A stretch of DNA of 7,148 nt from Chloroflexi bacterium RBG_13_46_14 (GCA_001796415.1 MGML01000199.1:1-7148); one strand, 5' to 3'. Positions 1-6,749 are shown, numbered from the stretch's first letter. Numbers and translations: made by a program. The notes: a model not told the origin generated them from the sequence alone.

Positions 1-2
1 AC

Positions 3-3000
3 TTTGTTTCCAGGGAATGTTACTATCACATTCTTTTTACTGCGGAGACCCACAACTACCCGAGTGGTATCTCACCTTTTGAGGGGGCTACTACTGGCAC
101 GGGCGGCAGGATACGGGACGGTCACGCCACCGGTAAAGGCAGCTTTGTCATCGCCGGAACAGCCGCATACTGCACCGCGGCACTCAATATACCTGACTTC
201 AAGATACCGGGAGAGCCGGAAGGACTGACCTATCCGTACGAACTGGCGTCACCGCTTGAAATATTGATCGAGGCCAGTAACGGAGCTTCGGACTATGGAA
301 ATAAGTTCGGTGAACCTTTGATTCAGGGATTCGTCAGAACGTTCGAGCAGGTTTTACCGGATAATGAACGCCGTGCCTGGCTTAAACCCATCATGTTTAC
401 CGGCGGAATAGGTCAGATAGACGACACGAATGTGGAACCCCATAAACCGGAAGCAGGTATTCTCATTGTCCAGGTAGGAGGTCCGGCTTACCGGATAGGT
501 ATGGGCGGCGGTTCGGCTTCCAGCATGATACAGGGCGAGAATATCGCGGAACTGGACTTCAACGCAGTCCAGCGTGGTAACGCCGAGATGGAAAACAAGC
601 TGAACCGCGTTATCAGAGCCTGTGCCGAGAAAGCAGGCGATAACCCCCTGCTGGTCGTACATGACCAGGGTGCCGGAGGCCCGGCTAACGTGCTGACTGA
701 AATTATCGATCCGGCCGGAGGTAAGATTTTCATTCGGCGTTTCAACCTCGGTGACCCGTCGATGACGGTTGCCGATATCTGGTGCGCTGAGTACCAGGAG
801 CGTTCCGCTTTTCTGATAAGCAAGGAAAGAATTGCTGAGTTCCAGGCAATCTGCGACCGGGAAAAAGTGAACTGTGAAGTACTCGGTAAGATCACCGGTG
901 ACGGACGGGTGGTTGTGATCGACGAAGAAGACGATTCAATCCCGGTCGATCTGCCTCTCAAAAAGATACTCGGCGAGATGCCGCCGAAGACCTACAAACT
1001 TGAAAGAATGCCGCGTAAACTCGAACCGCTAAACCTGCCTGAAGATCTGACCATAAAGAAAGCGCTGGAACTGGTTTTCAGGCTTCCTTCGGTAGGTTCC
1101 AAGGGATACCTCGTCCGCAAGGTGGACAGGAGCGTTACCGGATTAATCGCGCAGCAGCAATGTTGCGGACCTCTTCAGCTTCCTGTCTCAGATGTGGCAA
1201 TCGTTGCCCAGAGTCATTTCGGTATTACCGGTGGGGCTACGGCTATAGGAGAACAGCCGATAAAGATGCTTATCGATGATAAAGCCGGGGCCAGGATGGC
1301 TGTCGGTGAAATGTTGACGAACATGGTTTCGGCCAGGATAAGCGACCTGAGTCATATCAAATGCTCCGTGAACTGGATGTGGGCGGCGAAACTGCCCGGT
1401 GAAGGAGCAAGGATATATGATGCGGCTGTTGCATTGGCAACACTGATAACACAGCTCGGGATCGCCGTGGACGGCGGTAAGGACAGCCTGTCCATGGCAG
1501 CAAGAGTCGATGATGAGAACGTAAAAGCTCCCGGAGAGGTAGTAGTGTCAGGATACGCGACCATGCCTGATATTACCCGGAAACTTACTCCCGACCTGAA
1601 AAAACCGGGTGAAAGCAGGCTGATTTTCATCGATCCATCGGAAGGTAGAAACCGAATGGGCGGCTCCGCCCTTGCCCAGGCGTTCGGGCAGATCGGTGAC
1701 GAGTCTCCGGACGTGGATAATTACCAGGTCCTCATCAGCACCTTCAAGGTAGTCCAGAAAATGATCGACGAAGACCTGTTACTGGCCTGCCACGACAGGA
1801 GTGACGGCGGATTGATCACGACGTTGGTGGAAATGGCCCTTGCCGGTAACTGCGGATTTACCATCGACATTCCTGGTGACGATGATGTTATAATCCGGCT
1901 TTTCTCCGAAGAACTCGGCCTGGTACTGGAATACCTTCCTGACAATGAAAACCGCATAAGAACCATACTGGACGAATACGGACTTTTATACATAATACTC
2001 GGAGAGACTACCCGTGAAAAGAAAGTATTAATCAGTCGTGGTGAAGAAGTGATACTCGATGCTGATACGCCGGTATTACTCGGATGGTGGGAATCCGCCA
2101 GCGACAGGCTGGAAATGGAACAGATGAATGTTGCGATGGCCATGGAGCAGACGAAATACCGCGAACGAACCGGTATAAATTATACCCTTACGTTCCAACC
2201 CGAACCGGTGACTCCGGCAAGTCTGCGCGGAGAAAACCGACCTAAAGTAGCTATTATCCGGGAGGAAGGAAGTAACGGCGACCGTGAAATGACATCGGCT
2301 TTCTACTGGGCGGGATTCGAGACGTGGGACGTAACGATGACGGATATCCTCGAGGAATGCATTTCTTTGGACGGATTTCGGGGGGTTGTCTTCGTCGGAG
2401 GTTTCTCTTATGCCGACGTACTCGACCCGGCGAAGGGATGGGCTGGAATAATCAAGTTCAATCCCAGACTTAAAAAAGAGTTCGAAGATTTCTTCGGTCG
2501 GAAAGATACCTTCTCGCTTGGTATCTGTAATGGCTGCCAGTTGATGGCCTTCCTCGGTATTGTTCCGTGGCAAGGAATCCCTGAAACCAAACAACCCCGG
2601 TTCATTACTAACAGCTCGGAAAGGTTCGAGTCGCACTGGGGGATGGTACGAATAACGGAAAGTCCGGCAATGATGCTCCAGGGTATGGAAGGTTCGATAC
2701 TCGGTATCTGGAGTGCACATGGTGGCGGAAAGCTGTACTGTCCTGACCTGGATATCCTGGCATCTGCGAGGGAACAGAACCTGACTCCAGTGGCTTACGT
2801 AGATGATGACGGTATACCCACTGAAAAATATCGATTCAATCCTAACGGCTCGCCTGCCGGCATTGCGTCATTCTGTTCCAGGGACGGCCGGCACCTGGCG
2901 ATGATGCCCCATCCCGAAAGGGCTTTCCTCCTCTGGCAGTGGCCTTATGTGCCGGAAGAATGGAAGACCGGCGACTGGAAAAAAGAGGTCGGCGACTATG

Positions 3001-3068
3001 TCATCCCCGCTTCACCCTGGCTGAAAATATTCCAGAATGCCTATAAGTGGTGTAAAGAAAGCTCGTAA
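3..3068 (+). CDS. purL: Phosphoribosylformylglycinamidine (FGAM) synthase, large single-chain form, 5' end outside window
   Basis: Makes FGAM from FGAR, glutamine and ATP, the fourth step of purine synthesis, in the cytoplasm. The frame is open to the left edge. Numbering visible codons from base 3, it shows FTAETHNYPSG (12-22), the glycine-rich TGTGGRIRDGHATG (31-44), KPIMFTGGIG (about 128-137), HDQGAGG (220-226), GGKDSLS (491-497) and CHDRSDGG (596-603): the two halves of the duplicated AIRS/PurM-like synthase core. The class I glutaminase domain starts near 747. Its nucleophile is the first Cys of GICNGC (842), and His970 and Glu972 of MPHPER complete the triad. With 1021 visible residues against about 1300 in the E. 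coli/eukaryote type, roughly 270-290 N-terminal residues are missing to the left. The fused glutaminase means no separate purQ is needed. The TTG at 264 is internal, because conserved sequence continues upstream of it. No frameshift is seen. It converges with the antitoxin gene 31 bases downstream, with no clear terminator between. Confidence 0.96.
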   Translation, partial: FVSRECYYHILFTAETHNYPSGISPFEGATTGTGGRIRDGHATGKGSFVIAGTAAYCTAALNIPDFKIPGEPEGLTYPYELASPLEILIEASNGASDYGNKFGEPLIQGFVRTFEQVLPDNERRAWLKPIMFTGGIGQIDDTNVEPHKPEAGILIVQVGGPAYRIGMGGGSASSMIQGENIAELDFNAVQRGNAEMENKLNRVIRACAEKAGDNPLLVVHDQGAGGPANVLTEIIDPAGGKIFIRRFNLGDPSMTVADIWCAEYQERSAFLISKERIAEFQAICDREKVNCEVLGKITGDGRVVVIDEEDDSIPVDLPLKKILGEMPPKTYKLERMPRKLEPLNLPEDLTIKKALELVFRLPSVGSKGYLVRKVDRSVTGLIAQQQCCGPLQLPVSDVAIVAQSHFGITGGATAIGEQPIKMLIDDKAGARMAVGEMLTNMVSARISDLSHIKCSVNWMWAAKLPGEGARIYDAAVALATLITQLGIAVDGGKDSLSMAARVDDENVKAPGEVVVSGYATMPDITRKLTPDLKKPGESRLIFIDPSEGRNRMGGSALAQAFGQIGDESPDVDNYQVLISTFKVVQKMIDEDLLLACHDRSDGGLITTLVEMALAGNCGFTIDIPGDDDVIIRLFSEELGLVLEYLPDNENRIRTILDEYGLLYIILGETTREKKVLISRGEEVILDADTPVLLGWWESASDRLEMEQMNVAMAMEQTKYRERTGINYTLTFQPEPVTPASLRGENRPKVAIIREEGSNGDREMTSAFYWAGFETWDVTMTDILEECISLDGFRGVVFVGGFSYADVLDPAKGWAGIIKFNPRLKKEFEDFFGRKDTFSLGICNGCQLMAFLGIVPWQGIPETKQPRFITNSSERFESHWGMVRITESPAMMLQGMEGSILGIWSAHGGGKLYCPDLDILASAREQNLTPVAYVDDDGIPTEKYRFNPNGSPAGIASFCSRDGRHLAMMPHPERAFLLWQWPYVPEEWKTGDWKKEVGDYVIPASPWLKIFQNAYKWCKESS

Positions 3069-3099
3069 TAATAATTTGCCATTAGTTGGTTGTTACTCT

Positions 3100-3468
3100 T
3101 TATATTGCTATGGCTGATAAGTTATCTGGGTCATTCAGCACATTATCTGGGTCATTTAATAGATTCTCTGAGGCTAGAGTAACTGAATCAATATGGGTAG
3201 TAGATATTACCATTCCTGTTCCACCAGATAGTGATGAGAATAGTATACGTGTACCTAGAGGGGTTGCCTCGTTAATAGCAGAATCACGAATGAACTGTGA
3301 GATCTTTTTTCCGGACAATTCTGCTTTTTGGGAAATCAATTCAAAATCTTTTCGGCGGAAAGAGACTGATACTACAACCCTAGATGGTTTAGTTGGTTTC
3401 GAAACATGTAAGTTGTTTGTATCCCAGGTTTCAATTTTTTCCAATTCTTCGTTGTTTAAATCTTTCAT
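3100..3468 (-). CDS. Ribbon-helix-helix-type antitoxin of a BrnT/BrnA-like pair
   Basis: A 122-aa protein. After a charged N-terminus containing EELEKIETWDTNN, residues about 27-70 (SRVVVSVSFRRKDFELIS followed by GKKISQFIRDSAI) have the pattern of a short beta strand plus two helices typical of MetJ/Arc/CopG DNA-binding antitoxins. By family logic it would bind and neutralise the toxin and repress the operon. The start codon lies one base after the toxin stop codon, preceded by an AGAGGG ribosome site (on the - strand), so the two genes are translationally linked. The order toxin then antitoxin is that of brnT-brnA. The C-terminus carries two tandem copies of a 7-residue unit, LLNDPDN and VLNDPDN, followed by LSAIAI, which are unusual for the family. 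The assignment rests on the pattern and the partner gene; other RHH regulators are possible. Confidence 0.72.
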   Translation of the reverse strand: MKDLNNEELEKIETWDTNNLHVSKPTKPSRVVVSVSFRRKDFELISQKAELSGKKISQFIRDSAINEATPLGTRILFSSLSGGTGMVISTTHIDSVTLASENLLNDPDNVLNDPDNLSAIAI

Positions 3469-3469
3469 A

Positions 3470-3760
3470 TTAACCCTCTTTCTTAGTGAGTAATGTTTCT
3501 TCTCCTTTTTTACATGGCCAAGAAGTTATAGGACGCCAAATATAAGGTATATGTGTGGATTCTACTGGTATAGATATACAGGAACCACCACTATCTCTAC
3601 CGATTATTAAATACAGACCTCTCCGTTGTTTTCTATTCGGTATAATAATATGAGGTTTATCGAGTACTTGTAATACACGGTGAAGACTTAAACCATGACT
3701 AGTTATTTTATCTTCATTCTCATCATCAAATAAAAAACTATCTATTCGAGGACTTGACAT
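3470..3760 (-). CDS. BrnT-like toxin (RelE-fold ribonuclease family), 96 aa
   Basis: The protein resembles BrnT toxins, ribosome-independent mRNA-cleaving RNases of the RelE fold. Visible traits are the N-terminal FLFDDENEDKITSHGLSLHRVLQVLDKP, parallel to the BrnT pattern F-x-W-D-x-x-K-x-x-x-N-x-x-K-H-G-V-S-F-x-E-A, then LYLIIGRDSGG and IPYIWRPITSWPCKKGEETL, parallel to the usual IGxTxxGRxL and I-R-I-I-S-A-R-x-A-T strands. I chose the ATG at 3760. The frame extends four codons further to a TTG at 3772, but the only SD-like AGGA (3776-3773) is two bases from that TTG and about 14 from the ATG, so neither start is ideal. It is directly followed by the RHH gene. The usual Arg of the last strand is retained in WRPIT, but activity cannot be judged. 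A BrnT-like toxin is my best reading; other RelE-fold families remain possible. Confidence 0.68.
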   Translation of the reverse strand: MSSPRIDSFLFDDENEDKITSHGLSLHRVLQVLDKPHIIIPNRKQRRGLYLIIGRDSGGSCISIPVESTHIPYIWRPITSWPCKKGEETLLTKKEG

Positions 3761-3783
3761 TTTGTCATACAATATCCTACAAT
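3754..3783 (+). promoter_or_regulatory. Promoter for the DUF6941-type gene
   Basis: A perfect -35 TTGACA (3754-3759), an 18-base spacer and -10 TACAAT (3778-3783, five of six consensus bases). Transcription would start near 3790, leaving about a 32-base leader with SD AAGGA (3811-3815). The -35 overlaps the toxin start codon and the -10 lies inside the palindrome at 3777-3788. Confidence 0.6.
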
Positions 3784-3800
3784 TGTAGTAGTATTGTAGT
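3777..3800. promoter_or_regulatory. Putative operator: 12-bp palindrome plus 8-bp direct repeat
   Basis: CTACAATTGTAG (3777-3788) is a perfect palindrome. ATTGTAGT occurs at 3782-3789 and again at 3793-3800, exactly 11 bases (one helical turn) apart. CTACAAT is thus present three times, covering the -10 elements of both facing promoters. RHH antitoxins usually bind such spaced short repeats, so this is the likely autoregulatory site; binding itself is inferred. Confidence 0.55.
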
Positions 3801-3821
3801 GGATTATTTTAAGGATGTCAA
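3793..3821 (-). promoter_or_regulatory. Promoter of the toxin-antitoxin operon
   Basis: On the - strand, a perfect -35 TTGACA (3821-3816), a 17-base spacer and -10 TACAAT (3798-3793). The start would fall near 3786, upstream of the toxin AGGA site. Its -35 fills the gap between the SD and ATG of the DUF6941-type gene, so it faces the + strand promoter and the two cannot easily be occupied together. Confidence 0.62.
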
Positions 3822-4238
3822 ATGGAGATTGAATGGCTTATTTTAGCTGATTCGGCACAAGTTGTTGGTAATAAATTATATCTTCTCGGGGGGGGATGGG
3901 ATATACTGAGTATCCGTCAAAAACTACCCTCTAACCAACCATGTGGAATAGCTCTAGCAGTAAAAGTACCTTGGAACAATACTAATGAAAAACATAATTT
4001 TGAAATAGAATTTGTTAGTGAAGATCAAGAAACAGAAGAACCGCATAGTATGGCGAAGTTCGGGGGGCAGCTTGAAGTCGGTAGGCCTCCTGGAATTCAG
4101 AGAGGTCAAGATCAGAGAGTGCAATTAGCTGTGAATATCGGATTACAGATTACTTCCGCAGGTACGAAGATAGTAGTTGCACGTATTGATGGGACCGAGT
4201 TGAAAAGGATAACTTTTAATGTCATAAAAGGAACTTAG
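3822..4238 (+). CDS. DUF6941-type conserved protein of unknown function, 138 aa
   Basis: The start MEIEWLILADSAQVVGNKLYLLGGGWDIL and the core FGGQLEVGRPPG, followed by QRVQLAVNIGLQITSAGTKIVVARIDGTE, match my recollection of the DUF6941 family: a compact beta-rich cytosolic protein with an N-terminal 'ADxA-v-x-GKLyvLGGGWD' signature and a central 'VGRPPG'. No signal peptide or membrane segment is seen, and the function is unknown. The start is well supported by SD AAGGA (3811-3815), six bases before the ATG, and by the promoter at 3754-3783. It is divergent from the toxin-antitoxin pair and shares its control region. Codon use and base composition are AT-rich like the TA genes and unlike purL, suggesting the three arrived together. 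The gene ends just before a strong hairpin terminator. Co-regulation with the TA pair is inferred from promoter overlap; a role in the TA system is not shown. Confidence 0.8.
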   Translation: MEIEWLILADSAQVVGNKLYLLGGGWDILSIRQKLPSNQPCGIALAVKVPWNNTNEKHNFEIEFVSEDQETEEPHSMAKFGGQLEVGRPPGIQRGQDQRVQLAVNIGLQITSAGTKIVVARIDGTELKRITFNVIKGT

Positions 4239-4251
4239 GCCAAGACATTGA

Positions 4252-4291
4252 TATATAAAAAAGGCAGGCAAATACCTGCCTTTTTTATATA
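4252..4291. terminator. Bidirectional rho-independent terminator, 17-bp perfect stem
   Basis: Stem arms 4252-4268 and 4275-4291 pair without mismatch around the loop CAAATA. The core is GGCAGG/CCTGCC flanked by A6 and T6 runs, so it ends transcripts from both sides: the DUF6941-type gene (+) and the 62-aa gene (-). Confidence 0.92.
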
Positions 4292-4299
4292 ATTCAAGT

Positions 4300-4488
4300 T
4301 TATCCCCGGCAGTTGTCCATGAATGCCTGCTTATCCTCGGCTTTTTCAAAAGCCATCATGATTTCAACGAGTTTCATCAATTCTTTCTCTAGTGTGGCTA
4401 CAGCTTCGCCGCCTGCGTTTTCAGTTTTTTTCTCTTCGATCTCGATCTGTGTACGATGGATCTTCTGAAGAAGCTCTACTTCGTTCAT
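4300..4488 (-). CDS. Small helical protein of unknown function, 62 aa (paralogue of the 68-aa gene at 6750-6956)
   Basis: A short, soluble, strongly charged protein that should form two amphipathic helices joined at a NAGG turn (residues 24-27), probably a helical hairpin or coiled coil. It ends in AFMDNC near the C-terminus. It aligns over its length with the 68-aa protein encoded at 6750-6956: shared Met1, Leu7, Ile10, Glu16, Glu18, Asn24-Ala25, Leu33-Glu34, Leu40, Ile43 and a final A-F-x-D-x-C, with one single-residue gap. There are two adjacent ATG codons (4491 and 4488). I chose the second because it lies six bases from AAGGAG and gives the same N-terminus as the paralogue. A good promoter precedes it and the strong hairpin at 4252-4291 follows. 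I do not recognise the family and no function is proposed. Confidence 0.82.
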   Translation of the reverse strand: MNEVELLQKIHRTQIEIEEKKTENAGGEAVATLEKELMKLVEIMMAFEKAEDKQAFMDNCRG

Positions 4489-4522
4489 CATTAACTCCTT
4501 TTATTCCTGATTGTTTTAACAG

Positions 4523-4551
4523 AATATACCATACTCCATTCCATATGTAAA
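4523..4551 (-). promoter_or_regulatory. Promoter of the 62-aa gene
   Basis: On the - strand, -35 TTTACA (4551-4546), a 17-base spacer and -10 TATATT (4528-4523) preceded by TGG, an extended -10. It sits about ten bases from the truncated end of the Hsp20 remnant, and no coding sequence crosses it. Confidence 0.6.
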
Positions 4552-4560
4552 AATCCATAT

Positions 4561-4803
4561 CTTCGGGCAGAGAGAAAGACCGAAACAGAAACCGAGGACG
4601 AGAAGTATCTTATACGGGAACGGGCTACGGGTTCATTCTACCGGGCGGTGCGACTTCCGGATACGGTTGATGCTGAGAAAATAGAAAGTCATTACGAGAA
4701 CGGTGTCCTGACGGTCGTGATGCCCAAAGCCGAGGAGAAAAAGAAGAAGCAGATCCAGGTTAAGGTAAGCGGTGGAGTAAATGCGATAGAAGGGAAGCAA
4801 TAA
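4561..4803 (+). pseudogene. Hsp20 / alpha-crystallin small heat shock protein, 5'-truncated remnant
   Basis: Reading from 4561 to the TAA at 4801-4803 gives 80 residues: LRAERKTETETEDEKYLIRE, then RATGSFYRAVRLPDTVDAEK, then IESHYENGVLTVVMPKAEEK and a lysine-rich tail with QIQVKV. These are the hallmark second half of the alpha-crystallin domain: GSF-x-R-x-x-x-LP-x-x-VD-x-x-K, then NGVLTVxxPK. Small Hsps are usually about 140-150 aa, so the N-terminal arm and first beta strands, roughly 60-70 residues, are missing. The frame stays open leftwards to the TAA at 4492 but has no ATG, GTG or TTG start before the internal ATG at 4720, and the upstream residues do not resemble an sHsp in any frame. 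The only promoter there points the other way. I read it as a remnant cut off near 4558-4561. A functional start farther away cannot be excluded if the window is misassembled. Confidence 0.8.
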
Positions 4804-4828
4804 TCCGGAATTCTGTTTCTCTTAAAAG

Positions 4829-4859
4829 AAGAGGGTCACGAATATCTCGTGACCCTCTT
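4829..4859. terminator. Bidirectional hairpin terminator
   Basis: Arms 4829-4841 and 4847-4859 form a perfect 13-bp stem (core GAGGGTCACGA) with loop ATATC. A T-rich run follows on the + strand (TTTGTATT) and a CTTTT run on the - strand. It serves the end of the large - strand gene and probably once served the Hsp20 gene. Confidence 0.88.
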
Positions 4860-4882
4860 TGTATTGGTGGGGATTATGCTGA

Positions 4883-6637
4883 TTACCGCCAGTTGTCGAT
4901 GAGATATGGTTGGCCGTGACCGCCGCCGAAACGATGGCAGGTTTCTTCATCTCCGCCACAGACCAGAATAAGGTTGGCTCTTGGCGAATCGCCACCTGAC
5001 GGTACCATGTAGTCATCATCAAGTTCCAGCCATGGCTTACCGGAAGTCCGCTCGATTGATCTCCAGCCGTTGGTAGCGAAGTCGGGTGCGCCGCGCATCC
5101 TGTATTCCTTGACCGGTTCGAAACTCTTCTTCCAGATATATTCGGCAACGGATTCCTTGGTCTTGAAACCGATATCGACCAGGTGCTGGGCCATTTCCGC
5201 TATCATCATCAGGGTGATTCCGCCTTCGCGGTCTGCCCAGAGTCCTACGCACAGGTAGTCGAGCCAGTTGTGGGGGCCGGGTACGCCTTTCACGCCGAGA
5301 TACCGTGCCATCGCGCCGTGTCCGTCTTTCTGGAGGGCGCGATACACGCCGGGCATAAAGTGCTGGCCGATGCCGAACGATCCCGGATGGGTAACCATGA
5401 GGACGCTCTCTTCTTTTTTGTATCCGAGTTCTTCGTTCAGTCCCATCCATTCCTTGGGAAGTCCGCCGGCGTACTCGGCTATACAGAAGCCGGTATTGAC
5501 GGCGGGATTGTCTCCCCAGTTACTGGTTACGGTAATTCCGGGAACCGCGCCGCCAAGGTTACGCCACATGAGCTTGGAAGCCCGGCCGATTGTGATATTA
5601 GCAGGATTTCCGGGTCCTAAAAGGCCGAAGCCGAAGTTCATGCCGATTTCCCGGGCGATTGGTCCGCTGACGATAAATCCCTGCCCGTTACGCCCGTCGC
5701 CGGTACCGGCAGAAGCTTCGGCAATCGCCAGTACAACCGGGAAATATTCGGGCTTACAGCCTGCCATGACAGCGTTGACAGCGACCTGTTCCACGGTGGC
5801 TACCCTTCGGGTGGGCATATACCGGATGGGTTCGCCTTTATGGATTGTCGGGTCATTACCGATTGCCTCCGGCGCAGCCCTTACCGGTATGTCGGCCTGG
5901 AGGTTAATGATTTCATTGGGAGCGTGGCTGGTACCCTTGAGCATCGCTTCGACGCGCTCTTCGGTAGGGACGACAATCGGCAGACCGTCAGTGTATCTGG
6001 CGTAGGGAGCGCCCTGATACGCGTTCATTTCTGCTTGCATGTAGAATTCTTCCGCGTCTTCCAGGCTTCCTTCGAACAGGATCCTGGATTCATCAGGTCT
6101 CCACATCCCACCGACCTGTCGTTCTTCATCGGTCAAAGGCCGGGTAATTCCGTCGAACATCTCGTCGATAAATCTCTCGACGTCCTCGGTTCCTTTCATT
6201 ATACGATGAGCGTGCATATAGCGAAGCTTGGGGACACCGAGTACCTGGGCTTCACTATCAACAAAACCGTCCTGGTCGAAGAAATCGATCAGAATAGTGG
6301 GAATGCCGGCTTTTTCAAGCTCTATCAAATAAGGCAACTGCCTTCTGACGGCGTTATGTCACCAGCAGACCCCGAGAATCGCTGCATCGACCGTCTTCTT
6401 TTCTTCTTCACTCATTCTAACCGGATCGATGCCGTTGGTCTTCTTGATAAGCCAGTTTACCTGGGGATATTCCGCGACGAGTTTTCTTTCAAGACGGATG
6501 GTGATATCAGGCTCGCCGCAGATATTCAGGTGGATAGTTTTTCCGTCGATTTTATCGATGCGTTCGGCCAGCGGGAACTGCTGCGCCGGCATCTGTATAC
6601 CTGTCGGATTCAGACATTTGTAAATTTTCCCTGCCAT
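4883..6637 (-). CDS. Probable selenoprotein (UGSC-like N-terminal domain plus DGLP/AGCKPEY domain), in-frame TGA read as Sec93
   Basis: One 584-codon frame is broken only by a TGA at 6361-6359. The start ATG at 6637 has an AGGAG site seven bases upstream. Residues 1-92 open with KCLNPTG, then DGKTIHLNI, a nucleotide-fold-like strand, and end in AILGVCW; after the TGA come HNAVRRQLPYLIELEKAGIPTILIDFF. From memory, UGSC (seleno)proteins have a DPT/NPT start and a strand with GVGD-U before LE-x-x-GIPT, so the TGA falls on their Sec position. Cys91 gives a C-W-U pair that could be redox active. Residues about 215-584 are a second conserved domain: DGLPIVVPTEERVEAML (217-233), ATVEQVAVNAVMAGCKPEYF (280-299, Cys294), IVSGPIAREIGMNFGFGLLG (222-241 plus 100), GPGNPANITIGRA, and a terminal CGGDEETCH (Cys560, Cys567, His568). 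No signal peptide is seen; a cytoplasmic thiol/selenol redox enzyme is inference and the substrate is unknown. If TGA were a true stop, only a 92-aa fragment would be made. Confidence 0.78.
6325..6348 (-). promoter_or_regulatory. Putative bacterial SECIS hairpin downstream of the in-frame TGA
   Basis: In the mRNA, AAGGC (6344-6340) pairs with GCCUU (6335-6331) around the loop AGUU. Below it UCA (6348-6346) pairs with UGA (6327-6325) across a small internal loop. The apical loop begins 20 bases after the TGA and has G among its first two bases, as the usual bacterial SECIS model requires. Stem strength is modest. Confidence 0.5.
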
Positions 6638-6651
6638 TTCAACTCTCCTTT

Positions 6652-6678
6652 ATTATAATTGGATTATAGTTTAAACAA
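6652..6678 (-). promoter_or_regulatory. Weak promoter candidate for the selenoprotein gene
   Basis: On the - strand, TATAAT (6657-6652) is preceded at 15 bases by TTGTTT (6678-6673). A second TATAAT lies at 6668-6663 without a good -35. The -10 is perfect but spacing is short and the region is AT-rich, so the assignment is tentative. Confidence 0.3.
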
Positions 6679-6719
6679 AACAATGCGTGTTTGCAAATAA
6701 GGATATATCGTTAATAAAA

Positions 6720-6739
6720 GATAAACAGAGGGTGTCTGT
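6720..6739 (-). terminator. Weak hairpin with T-rich tail after the 68-aa gene
   Basis: On the - strand, ACAGA (6739-6735), loop CACCC and TCTGT (6729-6725) are followed by TTATCTTTTATT. The stem is only 5 bp, so termination would be leaky and some transcript may read into the selenoprotein gene. Confidence 0.3.
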
Positions 6740-6749
6740 CGGGAAGTTA

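Noticed and set aside
4..228. Open frame of 74 codons at the left edge, + strand
   Set aside because: It is out of frame with the conserved purL sequence that runs through the same bases (FTAETHNYPSG onwards); its translation has no recognisable pattern.
264..266. TTG as start of purL
   Set aside because: Conserved purL sequence continues in frame to the left edge, so this codon is an internal leucine.
3086..3493. 135-codon + strand open frame over the antitoxin
   Set aside because: The opposite strand encodes an RHH pattern with an SD site and tight coupling to the toxin; this frame has neither.
4883..6337. A separate 484-aa gene starting at the TTG at 6337 after the TGA
   Set aside because: The TTG lies in the middle of a conserved stretch and inside the putative SECIS loop, and the upstream AAGG is very close. 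One recoded gene explains the data better.
6359..6361. TGA as tryptophan through an altered genetic code
   Set aside because: The other genes here use TGG for Trp and no other internal TGA is seen in them, so a genome-wide reassignment is not supported.
5268..6658. Long + strand open frames (245 and 272 codons) opposite the selenoprotein gene
   Set aside because: They mirror a strongly conserved - strand gene, lack ribosome sites and have no recognisable motifs; they arise from codon bias.
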